From: an uncultured Prevotellaceae bacterium
Lineage (GTDB): Bacteria; Bacteroidota; Bacteroidia; Bacteroidales; Bacteroidaceae
DNA length: 61,547 bases
Direction: 5' to 3'
NCBI GenBank assembly: GCA_902781315.1
Contig: CACZIT010000015.1
Coordinates: 1-61,547 of the forward strand
Shown here: positions 36,206 through 44,436 of the stretch, piece after piece
Layout: the number at the start of each line of letters is the position of its first letter
How positions within the stretch are numbered: the stretch's first letter is position 1
Notes under the pieces: generated by a model
Told to the model about the DNA's origin: nothing
Seen by the model: the letters and a program-made list of their open reading frames with translations, nothing else
Database searches by the model: none
Translations under genes and position numbers: made by a program

Positions 36206-36250
36206 CAAAAAAAGGCCCCACGCGGGCTGTTGCGGCCGGTGTGGGGCTTG
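36206..36250 (-). terminator. Terminator of the GH51 gene
   Basis: On the minus strand GCCCCAC (36247-36241) pairs with GTGGGGC (36221-36215), with a G/C-rich inner helix and a CTTTTTTTG run after it, about 55 bp past the GH51 stop. Confidence 0.8.
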
Positions 36251-36302
36251 GGGGAGATATCGCTACGTAGGCGGGGCAGGGAGCGCCCGCCCGCGACTCT
36301 TA

Positions 36303-38330
36303 TCAGAACTTAAAGACGGCGAAGGTGCGGGCGGGAACGGTCAGCGTGGCAGTGTTCTTGTCTACAGCCACGTTGGGTGTTGGGTCTAGGGATGGGCTCG
36401 CAGGAGTGACGGCATAGGGGTTCTGCACAGTGTTGCAGGCCATGGGGTTGTCGCTGTGGAGCGTCACTTTCCGAATGTTTTCAGCTGCGGGCAAAGCCTT
36501 CAGACCCTTGAACGTAATCTGAACCTGCTGCGGCTGGTCGCCGAGATTGACAAACTTCACGATGTACTTGCCCGACTTCTTATCGAAGACGGCCGAGGCG
36601 CAGAGTCCATCCTGGCCGGTTACGGGCTGCTTGTTCTCGGTGAGCGACAGCACGTTGGTGCCGGGGTTCATGGCGTAGAGCTGCTGCACGTAGTAGTTGG
36701 GTGTGCGCACGGTGCGGAGGTTGTCCATCCAGATGAGGTCGGGACGCCACTGCCAGCCTTCCTCGTGGGCGAAGAGGGGAGCGTAGGTGGCCATGTGGAC
36801 GACGTCGGCATTGCGCTCGATGCCCGTCATGAGGGCAGCCTCGTAGAGGGCGCCTTCGAACACGTTCTTACCCTCGGGGCAGGGCAGCGCGGGCTGGGTG
36901 ATGTGGCAGGCATATTCGCCGGCAAACACCTTCGGGCCCTTGCGGTCGTACTTGTCGTAGCGGCTGACGTTCTCCATGAACCACTGCTGGTTGCGGTAGT
37001 AGTGCTCGTCGACGAGGTCGGCCTTCAGGCGCGTCATCTCGTTCCAGCCGTAGGTGAACTGCTTGCCACCCTTGTCGTCGGGCTCAGGACCAGACGAGCC
37101 TACAATCTTGATCTTCGGATACTTGGCGCGGATAGCCTTCACGAAGTACTCGAGGCGCTCGGGATAGAGCGGTCCCCACTGCTCGTTGCCCACGCCGATG
37201 AACTTCAGGTTGAAGGGGGCGGGGTGGCCCATGTCGGCACGCAGCTTACCCCACTTCGTGTCGGTTCCGCCGTTGCAGAACTCGATGAGGTCGAGGCAGT
37301 CGTCGATGTAGGGCTGCAGGTCGGTGGTAGCCACATGCACGCGGGCGGCATCCTTGTCGTCGTTCTGATACTGGCAGGCCAGTCCGACGTTGAGGATGGG
37401 CAGCGGCTCGGCACCGATGTACTCCGACAGGCAGAACAGCTCGTAGAAGCCCATGCCGTAGGTCTGGAAGTAGTTGGGGAAGAGGCGGTGGGGGAAGGTG
37501 TAGTTCCAGCGGTTCTCATTGAGCGGACGGTTCTCGACCGGTCCCACGGAGTTCTTCCACTGGTAGCGCGAAGCCAGGTCGGTGCCCTCGACGATGCAGC
37601 CGCCGGGGAAGCGGAACACGCCGGGGTGCAGGTCCTTCAGGTCCTTAACGAGGTCGGCACGCAGGCATCCCTCCCAGGCGTCGGCGGGGAAGAGCGACAC
37701 GTGGTCGAGGTCGACGCCCTCCTTGCTTTCCAGATAGATGCGCATGAAACCCTTGGCATCGGTCTTCGGGGCAGTGATCTCGGCGGTGTACTTCTTCCAG
37801 TCCTTACCGGCAATCTCGACAGACTTCTTGGCCATCACCTCGTTGTCGCTGCCCACGAGTTCGATGCGAATCTTGGCGGCGCCGTTGCCGTGGGTGCGGG
37901 CATAGACCGAGAACTTGTAGCCCAGGTCCTTCTTCAGACCCATGCCGAAGTAGCCGTGGTTCTCCAGTCCGGTGAACTTCTCGCGGTGGCCGTCGTCTTT
38001 CAGCACGGCGTAGTGGGGATTGCGGTCGAAGGCGGGGTTGGCCTCAGCGAGCGTGACGTTGCCGAACACGTTCCAGCCCTGCAGGCCGCCGCACTGGCGC
38101 TCGCCGCTGGCCGTGATGTGCAGCGGAGCCTCGAAGGAGCGATTCTCCACGAGCTCGGCATAAAGGCCGCCGTCGGCACCGAAGTTGATGTCCTCGAAGA
38201 AGATGCCGTACATCGTAGGCTGTACGGGAGCCCCGGGCTTGGTGTTGAGCACCAGTTGGCGCTGAGCGTGCGCCGAAGCAAATGTGGCAAGAGCCATCAT
38301 TGCCATTGCAAAAATCTTTGTTCTTTTCAT
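36303..38330 (-). CDS. Glycoside hydrolase family 51 alpha-L-arabinofuranosidase
   Basis: 675 residues from the ATG at 38330, with signal peptide MKRTKIFAMAMMALATFASAHAQ; upstream Met codons overlap the -7 box. An N-terminal IFFEDINFGADGGLYAELVENRSFE block typical of GH51 is followed by a CBM4-like insert (~70-220), then the barrel with acid/base Glu383 in GVGNEQWG and nucleophile Glu472 in VFAGEYACH, and a C-terminal beta-sandwich. It should release arabinose from arabinoxylan or arabinan side chains in the periplasm. It is monocistronic but functionally fits the xylan locus 7 kb away, which lacks its own GH51. Confidence 0.93.
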   Translation of the reverse strand: MKRTKIFAMAMMALATFASAHAQRQLVLNTKPGAPVQPTMYGIFFEDINFGADGGLYAELVENRSFEAPLHITASGERQCGGLQGWNVFGNVTLAEANPAFDRNPHYAVLKDDGHREKFTGLENHGYFGMGLKKDLGYKFSVYARTHGNGAAKIRIELVGSDNEVMAKKSVEIAGKDWKKYTAEITAPKTDAKGFMRIYLESKEGVDLDHVSLFPADAWEGCLRADLVKDLKDLHPGVFRFPGGCIVEGTDLASRYQWKNSVGPVENRPLNENRWNYTFPHRLFPNYFQTYGMGFYELFCLSEYIGAEPLPILNVGLACQYQNDDKDAARVHVATTDLQPYIDDCLDLIEFCNGGTDTKWGKLRADMGHPAPFNLKFIGVGNEQWGPLYPERLEYFVKAIRAKYPKIKIVGSSGPEPDDKGGKQFTYGWNEMTRLKADLVDEHYYRNQQWFMENVSRYDKYDRKGPKVFAGEYACHITQPALPCPEGKNVFEGALYEAALMTGIERNADVVHMATYAPLFAHEEGWQWRPDLIWMDNLRTVRTPNYYVQQLYAMNPGTNVLSLTENKQPVTGQDGLCASAVFDKKSGKYIVKFVNLGDQPQQVQITFKGLKALPAAENIRKVTLHSDNPMACNTVQNPYAVTPASPSLDPTPNVAVDKNTATLTVPARTFAVFKF

Positions 38331-38375
38331 TATTATTAGGTTTTGAAAATGTGATTCCTCGGACATTTGTGCTTG

Positions 38376-38383
38376 CAAATTTA
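38376..38383 (-). promoter_or_regulatory. -7 box of the GH51 gene
   Basis: TAAATTTG on the minus strand, 46 bp before the ATG at 38330. Confidence 0.5.
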
Positions 38384-38568
38384 CACTTTTTTTTTGACAT
38401 TCATGTAGATTCGCTGAAAAACTTGAATTTTCATTCGACCTTTTCTCGCTATGGCAGAATTGAAGCGAGCTTCATTCTTTCTACACGATGTTCCGAAAGC
38501 GTCTCCTGACGTCGCCGAGCGCTGCTCATCTGGCTTAACGAGAAACGTTGAGTTGTCTGGCGAAAAAA

Positions 38569-38644
38569 TGTAGGGATGCAGCGTGCCGCGTGGCTTGAGC
38601 AGACGTTTCCCATTGCAAATAACGCGACACGTTGCGTCCCTACA
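38569..38644. repeat. REP-like inverted repeat overlapping the queH stop codon
   Basis: A 23-bp arm starting TGTAGGGATGCAGCG (38569-38591) faces ACGCGACACGTTGCG and onward (38622-38644). Only three positions differ, two of which would still pair as G-U in RNA. The loop is 30 bp. The right arm includes the last bases and stop codon of queH. It can act as the queH terminator and looks like a dispersed palindrome. The rest of 38400-38568 shows nothing clear. Confidence 0.7.
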
Positions 38645-39251
38645 CTGTGCGCTGCGAAAACTCGCAGCCGCAGTACTGCTGATTGTAGAAGCCGTACTCG
38701 CGGAGCAGCTGGTTGCGGCGGTCGGAAAGGCCGCCCTTGCGCCAGTTTTGCGCCCAGAACGTCACGTCGGCAGCAGCGGGGTCGTCGGGGGCAAGAGCCC
38801 TCACCGCGGCCTCGGCACGCTCTCCGGCACGCGTAATCTGCTCGATGCTCTTCCAGCGCGACGAGGCGAGGGTGGTGGTGAAATAGCGGATGCCCAATTC
38901 GCGGGCCTTGCGGGCCGTGGCCAGCAGCCGCAGATAGAAGCACTGCTCGCAACGGCGGCCGCGCTCGGGCTCCTGCTCCAAGCCGCACACCGCAGCGCGC
39001 CAGCCGTCGTGGTCGTAGTCGCCGTCGATCCAACGGATGCCCAGGCTCTCGGCATGGCGCTTGCTCTCCTGCTTGCGAATCTCGTACTCTTCGCGCGGGA
39101 AGATGTTAGGATTGTAGTAGAAGATGGTGGGCTCGACGCCGTTGGCCAACATCCACTCAACGATGGCCGACGAGCAGGGCGCACAGCAGGCATGCAAGAG
39201 CACCTGCTGCAGGTCGTCGGGCTTCACGATGGGACTTTTCTTTTGCTTCAT
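38640..39251 (-). CDS. queH: Epoxyqueuosine reductase QueH
   Basis: 203 residues from the ATG at 39251 (MKQKKSPIVKPDDLQQ). QueH reduces epoxyqueuosine to queuosine in tRNA, replacing the cobalamin-dependent QueG. The cysteine pattern that holds the iron-sulfur and mononuclear iron site is intact: HACCAPC near the N-terminus, RRCEQCFYLRL in the middle and QQYCGCEFS at the C-terminus; the FYYNPNIFPREEY and TTTLASSRWK blocks also match. A -7 box TAATTTTG (39286-39279) gives a short leader. It is monocistronic. Confidence 0.93.
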   Translation of the reverse strand: MKQKKSPIVKPDDLQQVLLHACCAPCSSAIVEWMLANGVEPTIFYYNPNIFPREEYEIRKQESKRHAESLGIRWIDGDYDHDGWRAAVCGLEQEPERGRRCEQCFYLRLLATARKARELGIRYFTTTLASSRWKSIEQITRAGERAEAAVRALAPDDPAAADVTFWAQNWRKGGLSDRRNQLLREYGFYNQQYCGCEFSQRTV

Positions 39252-39307
39252 GGAGACGCTCGTTTTGTGATTTGCATGCAAAATTAACGAAAAAATTCCG
39301 AATAGCC

Positions 39308-39338
39308 TTTGTCCGGCAGGCGTTTTTTCGTACCTTTG
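39308..39338 (+). promoter_or_regulatory. Promoter of the small lipoprotein gene
   Basis: TTTG at 39308-39311 and TACCTTTG at 39331-39338, 19 bp apart, 14 bp before the ATG at 39353. It lies divergent from and close to the queH promoter. Confidence 0.65.
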
Positions 39339-39352
39339 CAGCCGAAACACGA

Positions 39353-39736
39353 ATGAGAAGCATGACAAGACTCCTGTTGCAACTGCTCCTGCTGCTCGCC
39401 TCCTGCCAGGCTGCGGCTGCCACGACCGAAAGCGGTCGCGGTCAGCGCGACATGCTGCGCGACGGACGCGAGGAACTGTGGCACCTCGGGGCGGCCATCG
39501 TGGAGGACGCCCAACAGCCCAGCCGCATTTGCAACACCCGTCCGCAACGCGTCCTGCCCAGCATAGGCTTCAAGCCCAGCAGGCCTTCGGCACGTCATCC
39601 GTGGAACAACATCAACAGTCAGAAACCACTTATCCCCCTCTGCACCTACGGCAGGCACGAAGCTCTCAGGGCTCCCTTCCGCATGGTGGCCTCGTGCGAC
39701 TACTACGTCATCGCACTGAGGCACATTGTTCGTTGA
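39353..39736 (+). CDS. Small secreted or lipoprotein of unknown function
   Basis: 127 residues from the ATG at 39353, since the -7 box at 39331-39338 excludes earlier starts. The signal sequence RLLLQLLLLLASCQAAAA has a lipobox-like LASC or a type I cleavage at AAAA. The mature part includes SRICNTRPQRVLP, LIPLCTYGRHEALRAPFRMVASCDYYVIALRHI, a pattern I associate with a conserved short family in Bacteroidales. No catalytic motif is visible. The next gene is 75 bp downstream on the same strand. Confidence 0.65.
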   Translation: MRSMTRLLLQLLLLLASCQAAAATTESGRGQRDMLRDGREELWHLGAAIVEDAQQPSRICNTRPQRVLPSIGFKPSRPSARHPWNNINSQKPLIPLCTYGRHEALRAPFRMVASCDYYVIALRHIVR

Positions 39737-39811
39737 AAGGATTCGTGTGAGCCTTACGGGCTTAAAGCCCTTTCATAACATCAACGAACAACATTATTTA
39801 ATTTAAAAAAC

Positions 39812-40183
39812 ATGGCAAAAATAACAAACATGGAGATGGCCGAGGCCATCGCCAACAATCAGCATATCAGTATCAAAAAAGCATTCTTCGGACTTCAGAC
39901 GAAGGTAGTATATGAACCCACACAGAGCGTCGTGAGCACCGAGCAGTACGACTACACCTCGGAAAACGGCGACCGCATGCGCCGCATCCTTGCAAAGGCC
40001 GACGCCAACAGCAACATCGACACGCTGCTGAGCCAGATAGAGGGCATCGAGAAGGCTGCGATGGGCCCGTTCCGACTGGAGGTGTGCGTGTCGGCCGACC
40101 GCCACTTCCTGGCCGTGCAGCCGTTCGGATTCAGCGACTTCCAGTACAAGCCGCTGGCCGACCTGCTCGTCATAGAGCGATAA
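39812..40183 (+). CDS. Conserved-type hypothetical protein
   Basis: 123 residues; not recognised. No signal peptide or membrane segment. It is a mixed helix/strand cytoplasmic protein (MEMAEAIANNQHISIKKAFFGLQTKVVYEP... MRRILAKADANSNIDTLLSQIEGIE ... FRLEVCVSADRHFLAVQPFGFSDFQYKPLADLLVIER). The ATG at 39812 follows an A-rich stretch typical of Bacteroidetes ribosome sites. It may be read from the promoter at 39331, as no box was found in the 75-bp gap. Confidence 0.65.
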   Translation: MAKITNMEMAEAIANNQHISIKKAFFGLQTKVVYEPTQSVVSTEQYDYTSENGDRMRRILAKADANSNIDTLLSQIEGIEKAAMGPFRLEVCVSADRHFLAVQPFGFSDFQYKPLADLLVIER

Positions 40184-40252
40184 GGCATGTGCCAATCAGT
40201 GGCGATTCACATTTTTTTATGTAAGAATTGTTACTGATTAGGGAAAAAACTG

Positions 40253-40306
40253 TATCTTTGCAGGCGTGAATGCTCCCACCCATCGGCGGGACTTCACGCC
40301 TGTTTT
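40253..40306 (+). promoter_or_regulatory. Promoter followed at once by a perfect hairpin and T-run (leader attenuator?) before the TonB receptor
   Basis: The -7 box TATCTTTG (40253-40260) is followed directly by CAGGCGTGAA (40261-40270), pairing perfectly with TTCACGCCTG (40293-40302), an inner CCCACC/GGCGGG helix and TTTT. The transcript would begin within the stem, 22 bp before the receptor ATG at 40329. It could be a 5' stabilising hairpin or an attenuator. Confidence 0.55.
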
Positions 40307-40328
40307 ATGACTAAGAAAAGGTAAAAAG

Positions 40329-42479
40329 ATGACAAGACCGCTCATACTGACCATCGCAGCACTGCTGGCGGCAATGGTAGTCCGCGCCCAGGAGGACAGC
40401 ACGCGACAGGTGAACCTGCAGGAGGTGACGGTGACGTCGGCTCAGCAGGGCATGTTGCAGAACCGCTCGTCGCTGGGACAACTGGAGACCATCAACCGCG
40501 CGGGACTGACAAAGATGGCCTGCTGCACGCTGTCGGCATCGTTCGAAAATTCGGCCACCACACAGACCAGCTACAGCGACGCCGTGACGGGCACGCGCCA
40601 GATACAGATGCTCGGGCTGTCGGGGCTCTACACGCAGACGATGGCCGAGAACATTCCCACGCTGCGCGGTCTTGCCTACGCCTTCGGGTGGGACTACACA
40701 CCGGCGTCGTGGCTCGACGGTATTTCGATTTCGAAAGGTGCCGGCACGGTGGTGAACGGCTACGAGGGCATCACGGGGCAAATCAACTTGGACTTCCGCA
40801 AACCCAACGAAGGACGGCCGGTGTATATTGATCTCTACACCGACTCCCACCTGCACAACGAACTGAACACGGTGCTGAAGCACCAGTTTTCGCCGAGGCT
40901 GTTCGGGGCGCTGTTTCTTCACACCACGCAGACCGCCATGCCCGACCGTTGGCGCAAGCAGATGGATGGCAACGGCGACGGATTCATGGACATGCCGAAA
41001 GTGCACAACTATAATATATATAACAGGTGGCTCTATGCCGACGAGGACCACGGCGTGCAGTCGCGGCTGGACGTGCGCTTTGTGTTCGATCAGCGCAAGG
41101 CCGGACAGATGGAGCACCACATGGCGACACCCTACACCGTGGGCACGCGCAACCTGAACTTCCAGGCATCCAACAAGACGGGCATCACCATAGGCTCGCG
41201 GCCTGGGCAGAGTCTGGGCATCATCAACAGCGTGACGCTGCACGGACTGCGCACGCACTACGGCTGGAAGACGCTCGATGCCGACCAGAAGACGTACTAC
41301 GGCAACCTGATCTTCAACAGCGACCTGGGCGAGCACCACACGTATCAGGTGGGAGCCAGCTACCTGTTCGACCTGACGAGCACCTACTACGTGGACATGG
41401 GGACCACGATTCCCGAAGACCTGCAACAACCCATGCCGGCCATCTTCACCTACCATCAGAAACTACGCTTTGCGCCGAAGGTGAGCGCCTATGGCGGGTT
41501 TGCCGAATACACCAATACGGCGGTGAAGAACCTGACGCTGCAGGCCGGGCTGCGGGCCGACTACCTGCTGCACGAGGGATGGCTGCTCACTCCGCGCCTG
41601 AACGTGAAGTACACCCCCGCCGACTGGCTCGTGGCACGCGTGTCGGCAGGTAGAGGCTACCGCATGGCCAACCCGCTGGTGGAGAACATCGGCCTCATGG
41701 CATCGGCACGCATACTCTCACCACAGTTCCTGTACGACGGCTCAGCGCTGGAACGCGCGTGGAACATAGGCGGCAATCTGATTTTCACCATCCCCATCTG
41801 GAACCAGCAGGAGGCCACGCTGTCGGTGGACTACTACCACGTGAGGTTCCAGAACCGGCTGCATGCCGACCTCGATGCCTTCCCGGGCATTGCCTACATC
41901 GCATCGAGCGACCACGACGGAGCACCACAGTCCACCACCGACACGTGGCAGGCCGACCTCTCGATGCCGCTGGCAAAGGGACTGACGCTCTACGCCGCCT
42001 GGCGCTACACGCTGCAGAACGTCGTACAGCAGAAGACGGCCACGGTACCCGGTGGCAGCAGCGGCGCTGACAAAATCCTTATGAGCGAGTACTACAAGAC
42101 GTCGCTCCCGCTCACGCCCAGCTATAAGGCATTGCTCAACGTGGAGTATGCCACCGCCATGCGCCGCTGGATATTCGACGGCACGCTGCAGCTGAACGGT
42201 CGCACCCGCCTGCCGGGACAGTACGACTACCAGCAGAACAGCGTCGTGGCCGAACACTCGCCGGCCTACGCGCTGCTGTTTGCACAGGTGACGCGCCGCT
42301 TCCGTGACTTCGAGTTCTACGTGGGCGGCGAAAACCTGCTCAGCTACCGCCAGCAGAACCCCATCATCGGGTGGGACGAGCCGTTCTCCTCGCGCTTCGA
42401 TGCCTCGCAGGTGTGGGCTCCCATCACGGGCCGCAAGCTATACGCTGGCATCCGCATCAATCTGGGAGACTATATGTAA
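40329..42479 (+). CDS. TonB-dependent outer membrane receptor, likely metal-related
   Basis: 716 residues with a signal peptide ending VRAQ, a TonB-box-like start (VNLQEVTVTSAQQG), a plug domain (GTRQIQMLGLSGLYTQTMAENIP..., SISKGAGTVVNGYEGITGQINLDF) and a barrel ending INLGDYM. It lacks the carboxypeptidase-like extension and SusD partner of SusC proteins, so it belongs to the smaller siderophore/cobalamin/metal receptor group. A periplasmic heavy-metal-associated protein is encoded 157 bp downstream, which suggests transport of a metal such as copper or a metal chelate (inference). Its leader has a strong hairpin. Confidence 0.88.
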   Translation: MTRPLILTIAALLAAMVVRAQEDSTRQVNLQEVTVTSAQQGMLQNRSSLGQLETINRAGLTKMACCTLSASFENSATTQTSYSDAVTGTRQIQMLGLSGLYTQTMAENIPTLRGLAYAFGWDYTPASWLDGISISKGAGTVVNGYEGITGQINLDFRKPNEGRPVYIDLYTDSHLHNELNTVLKHQFSPRLFGALFLHTTQTAMPDRWRKQMDGNGDGFMDMPKVHNYNIYNRWLYADEDHGVQSRLDVRFVFDQRKAGQMEHHMATPYTVGTRNLNFQASNKTGITIGSRPGQSLGIINSVTLHGLRTHYGWKTLDADQKTYYGNLIFNSDLGEHHTYQVGASYLFDLTSTYYVDMGTTIPEDLQQPMPAIFTYHQKLRFAPKVSAYGGFAEYTNTAVKNLTLQAGLRADYLLHEGWLLTPRLNVKYTPADWLVARVSAGRGYRMANPLVENIGLMASARILSPQFLYDGSALERAWNIGGNLIFTIPIWNQQEATLSVDYYHVRFQNRLHADLDAFPGIAYIASSDHDGAPQSTTDTWQADLSMPLAKGLTLYAAWRYTLQNVVQQKTATVPGGSSGADKILMSEYYKTSLPLTPSYKALLNVEYATAMRRWIFDGTLQLNGRTRLPGQYDYQQNSVVAEHSPAYALLFAQVTRRFRDFEFYVGGENLLSYRQQNPIIGWDEPFSSRFDASQVWAPITGRKLYAGIRINLGDYM

Positions 42480-42480
42480 G

Positions 42481-42541
42481 GGTGAAAGGTTGAAAGGTGA
42501 AAAGTTGAAAGGTGAAAGGTTGAAAGGTGAAAGGTGAAAAG
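42481..42541 (+). repeat. Purine-rich tandem repeat
   Basis: GGTGAAA and GGTTGAAA alternate about seven times, making a 15-bp composite period, immediately after the receptor stop. It resembles in style the GGGCAAG heptamers inside the coding region at 26631-26660. No ORF or hairpin is seen in it. Confidence 0.8.
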
Positions 42542-42636
42542 TTCACTCAAGCTTAGCAAGGCATACGTCCCTTTATGCCCTTCCTCTCCCCTTTAAGCCC
42601 TAAAAATAAACTCTTTAAATAAAAACAAAGAACACA

Positions 42637-42942
42637 ATGAAACGAATCATGATGATGCTGGCGCTCGTGGCCATGACGCTTACGGCCAGCGCCGGCGACA
42701 AGAAGAAGGCACAGACGGTGAAGACCGTCACGTTCAACGTATCGATGCACTGCGAGAACTGCCAGAAGAAGATTGAAGGCACCATCGGTTGGGAGAAAGG
42801 CGTGAAAGACCTGAAGACCAACCTGAAGGACAAGACCGTCACCATCAAGTACGACTCGCAGAAGACCACGCCCGAAAGGCTGCAGAAAGGTATCGAGAAG
42901 CTGGGCTACAAGACTGAAGTGGCCACGCCGAAGAAGCAGTAA
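42637..42942 (+). CDS. Secreted heavy-metal-associated (HMA) domain protein
   Basis: 101 residues: a signal peptide (MKRIMMMLALVAMTLTASAG) then one HMA fold of ~70 residues with the metal-binding CXXC in VSMHCENCQKKIEG and the usual GWEKGVKDLKTNLKDKTVTIKYD and LQKGIEKLGYKTEV blocks. The protein should be periplasmic and bind a soft metal such as copper. It follows the TonB receptor on the same strand; the 157-bp gap contains the purine repeat and no clear promoter. Together they form a small metal-handling unit. Confidence 0.9.
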   Translation: MKRIMMMLALVAMTLTASAGDKKKAQTVKTVTFNVSMHCENCQKKIEGTIGWEKGVKDLKTNLKDKTVTIKYDSQKTTPERLQKGIEKLGYKTEVATPKKQ

Positions 42943-43017
42943 TCATTACAGGTAAGCCTGGAGTTTCCGGACAGTTGCAGAACTTCCGGAACCCCGGGGG
43001 CCAAGAATCAAAACCCT

Positions 43018-43209
43018 AAAAAAAGTGCCGCCACTCTCAACGAGCGGCGACACAAGCCTATGTTTAACTAAAAATCCTTTTTCGAAACGAATGGTAGCCT
43101 CACGGCCTCCATTGTCACCTGTTAAACAATCTGTTTAAAATTACCTTAAACCTAATAACTAAAAACCTAAATCTATTACTACTAACCTAAACAATCTATT
43201 AACCTTTTG
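43018..43209 (-). ncRNA. Candidate small transcript with strong promoter, short ORF and terminator
   Basis: On the minus strand a TACCTTTG box (43223-43216) starts a transcript of ~190 nt. Its first ~70 nt are A/T-rich with repeated TTAGGTT/TTAGTT motifs. The 14-codon ORF at 43112-43068 follows, then an intrinsic terminator GCCGCTC-GTTGA-GAGTGGCGGC with seven T's (about 43052-43018). The next gene on this strand (HMA region) is on the other strand, so the unit stands alone. It could be a small RNA or a leader for the short peptide. It fills the 42943-43335 gap. Confidence 0.5.
43068..43112 (-). CDS. Possible 14-residue small protein
   Basis: ATG at 43112 preceded by AACAGGTGACA, then MEAVRLPFVSKKDF and TAG, inside the candidate small transcript. 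The ribosome site is fair and the peptide is short and amphipathic. Whether it is translated cannot be told from sequence alone. Confidence 0.3.
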   Translation of the reverse strand: MEAVRLPFVSKKDF

Positions 43210-43215
43210 ACGATG

Positions 43216-43223
43216 CAAAGGTA
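43216..43223 (-). promoter_or_regulatory. -7 box of the minus-strand small transcript
   Basis: TACCTTTG read on the minus strand, with no gene start on that strand until the short ORF 100 bp on. Confidence 0.55.
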
Positions 43224-43335
43224 CGACGTTTTTCGGTCACTCGCAATACTTACGACCCTTTTTCGGTGAAAAAATGCCGTTTTCTTGACATAAATCAAGC
43301 AATGTGCTCGCACACAATGCCATTTTTACCGTTTT

Positions 43336-44307
43336 TTACTGTTTTTCTTCATTCTTCCGATGCTGCCAAATCTCCACCGAATTGATGATGTTCTGCCAAA
43401 GGATGTAGCAGCCGGGACCTACCGACGAAAGTGGGTTCAGGTAGGTGTAGGCTATCCAGATGGCGAAGGCGGTGTTCTTTTGGCCCAGACCCTGTCCCGA
43501 CTCCACGGTGCGGCCGAAGTAATGGCCTATCCAGCGGCCCACGGCAAACTGCACGATGCAGAGCACCAGGCCCAGCAGGGCGATGACCACGAGAAACCAG
43601 ACGGACGTGTCGGCATGGCAGATGTTCTTCACCGTAGTGCCGGTGACAATCATGAGCGACGTGCCCCAGAGGTAGTAGGAAAGGTCTTTCACCGAGACGA
43701 TGCGGCGATGCAGGCGATGCATGTAGTGCTTCACCACATAGGCCAGCAGCATGGGCACCACCAGCACGAGTGCCACCTCCTGCAGAATGGTGAGGAAGGC
43801 CTGCCAGAAGGTCACCTGCCCGGCTTTCTCGACCATCGGGAAGCACAGCGGCACGAAGAGCGCCGTGATGAAGTTTGAGAGGAAGGTGTAGGTGGTCATC
43901 TGCTCCAGGTCGCCGCCCAGCTTCTGCGTCACCACCGGTGCCGCTGCGGCGCAGGGAGCCACGATGCACACCAGCAAGGCCTCCATGAGAATGAGGTTGC
44001 TGCCCTGCAGACGATAGAACAAGATGATGCCCATGACGAGCACAATGAATGCCACCTGAAACACACCCACCCACAGGTGCCAGCCCACGGGGCGCATCTT
44101 GTGGAAATCCACCTTGCAGAACGTCACGAACAGGATGAGGAACATGAACAGCGGCAGGATGGTCTCGAAGATGGGACCGAAGAACTGAGCAGCGCCGTCG
44201 AGCACGGGCACGTAGGCAAACGTCAGATAGAGCAGCGTGCCCATCGTCATCGACACGGGCAGCGTCCAGTCCTTGATGAGTCTGATGATAGGATCTTGTT
44301 TTTTCAT
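43336..44307 (-). CDS. Bile acid:sodium symporter (BASS) family transporter
   Basis: 323 residues from the ATG at 44307 (MKKQDPIIRLIKDWTLP). Eight to nine hydrophobic helices (LPVSMTMGTLLYLTF, ILPLFMFLILFVTF, GVFQVAFIVLVMGIILFY, LLVCIVAPCAAAAPVVTQKLGGD, WFLVVIALLGLVLCIVQFAVG) in the BASS arrangement, with the cross-over region near APCAAAAPV and a C-terminal QKNTAFAIWIAYTYLNPLSSVGPG helix. BASS proteins take up bile acids, pantoate, pyruvate and similar organic anions with sodium; the substrate cannot be inferred here. A -7 box TAATTTTG ends only 6 bp before the ATG, so the message may be nearly leaderless. Confidence 0.85.
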   Translation of the reverse strand: MKKQDPIIRLIKDWTLPVSMTMGTLLYLTFAYVPVLDGAAQFFGPIFETILPLFMFLILFVTFCKVDFHKMRPVGWHLWVGVFQVAFIVLVMGIILFYRLQGSNLILMEALLVCIVAPCAAAAPVVTQKLGGDLEQMTTYTFLSNFITALFVPLCFPMVEKAGQVTFWQAFLTILQEVALVLVVPMLLAYVVKHYMHRLHRRIVSVKDLSYYLWGTSLMIVTGTTVKNICHADTSVWFLVVIALLGLVLCIVQFAVGRWIGHYFGRTVESGQGLGQKNTAFAIWIAYTYLNPLSSVGPGCYILWQNIINSVEIWQHRKNEEKQ

Positions 44308-44312
44308 TGACG

Positions 44313-44320
44313 CAAAATTA
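44313..44320 (-). promoter_or_regulatory. -7 box very close to the BASS gene start
   Basis: TAATTTTG on the minus strand, its last base 6 nt from the ATG at 44307; transcription would start at about the start codon. Confidence 0.45.
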
Positions 44321-44394
44321 CGAAAAAACGGTGAGAGAGCAAAGGGAATGAGCAGTTTTTCGACGATTTCCTGCCACCTTCGAATTATTTTTAC

Positions 44395-44402
44395 TATATT
44401 TG
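44395..44402 (+). promoter_or_regulatory. -7 box of the GH43-like gene
   Basis: TATATTTG, 34 bp before the ATG at 44437. Confidence 0.5.
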
Positions 44403-44436
44403 CACTTGAAATCATCTAAAAACCGTAAATAGAACA

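Noticed and set aside
35836-36221. Short minus-strand ORFs within the family A element
   Set aside because: They cross the 22-bp repeats, whose period would shift the frame in every unit, and differ between copies.
36456-38339. Long plus-strand open frame opposite GH51
   Set aside because: Antisense shadow; no recognisable motif, while the minus strand has full GH51 catalytic motifs.
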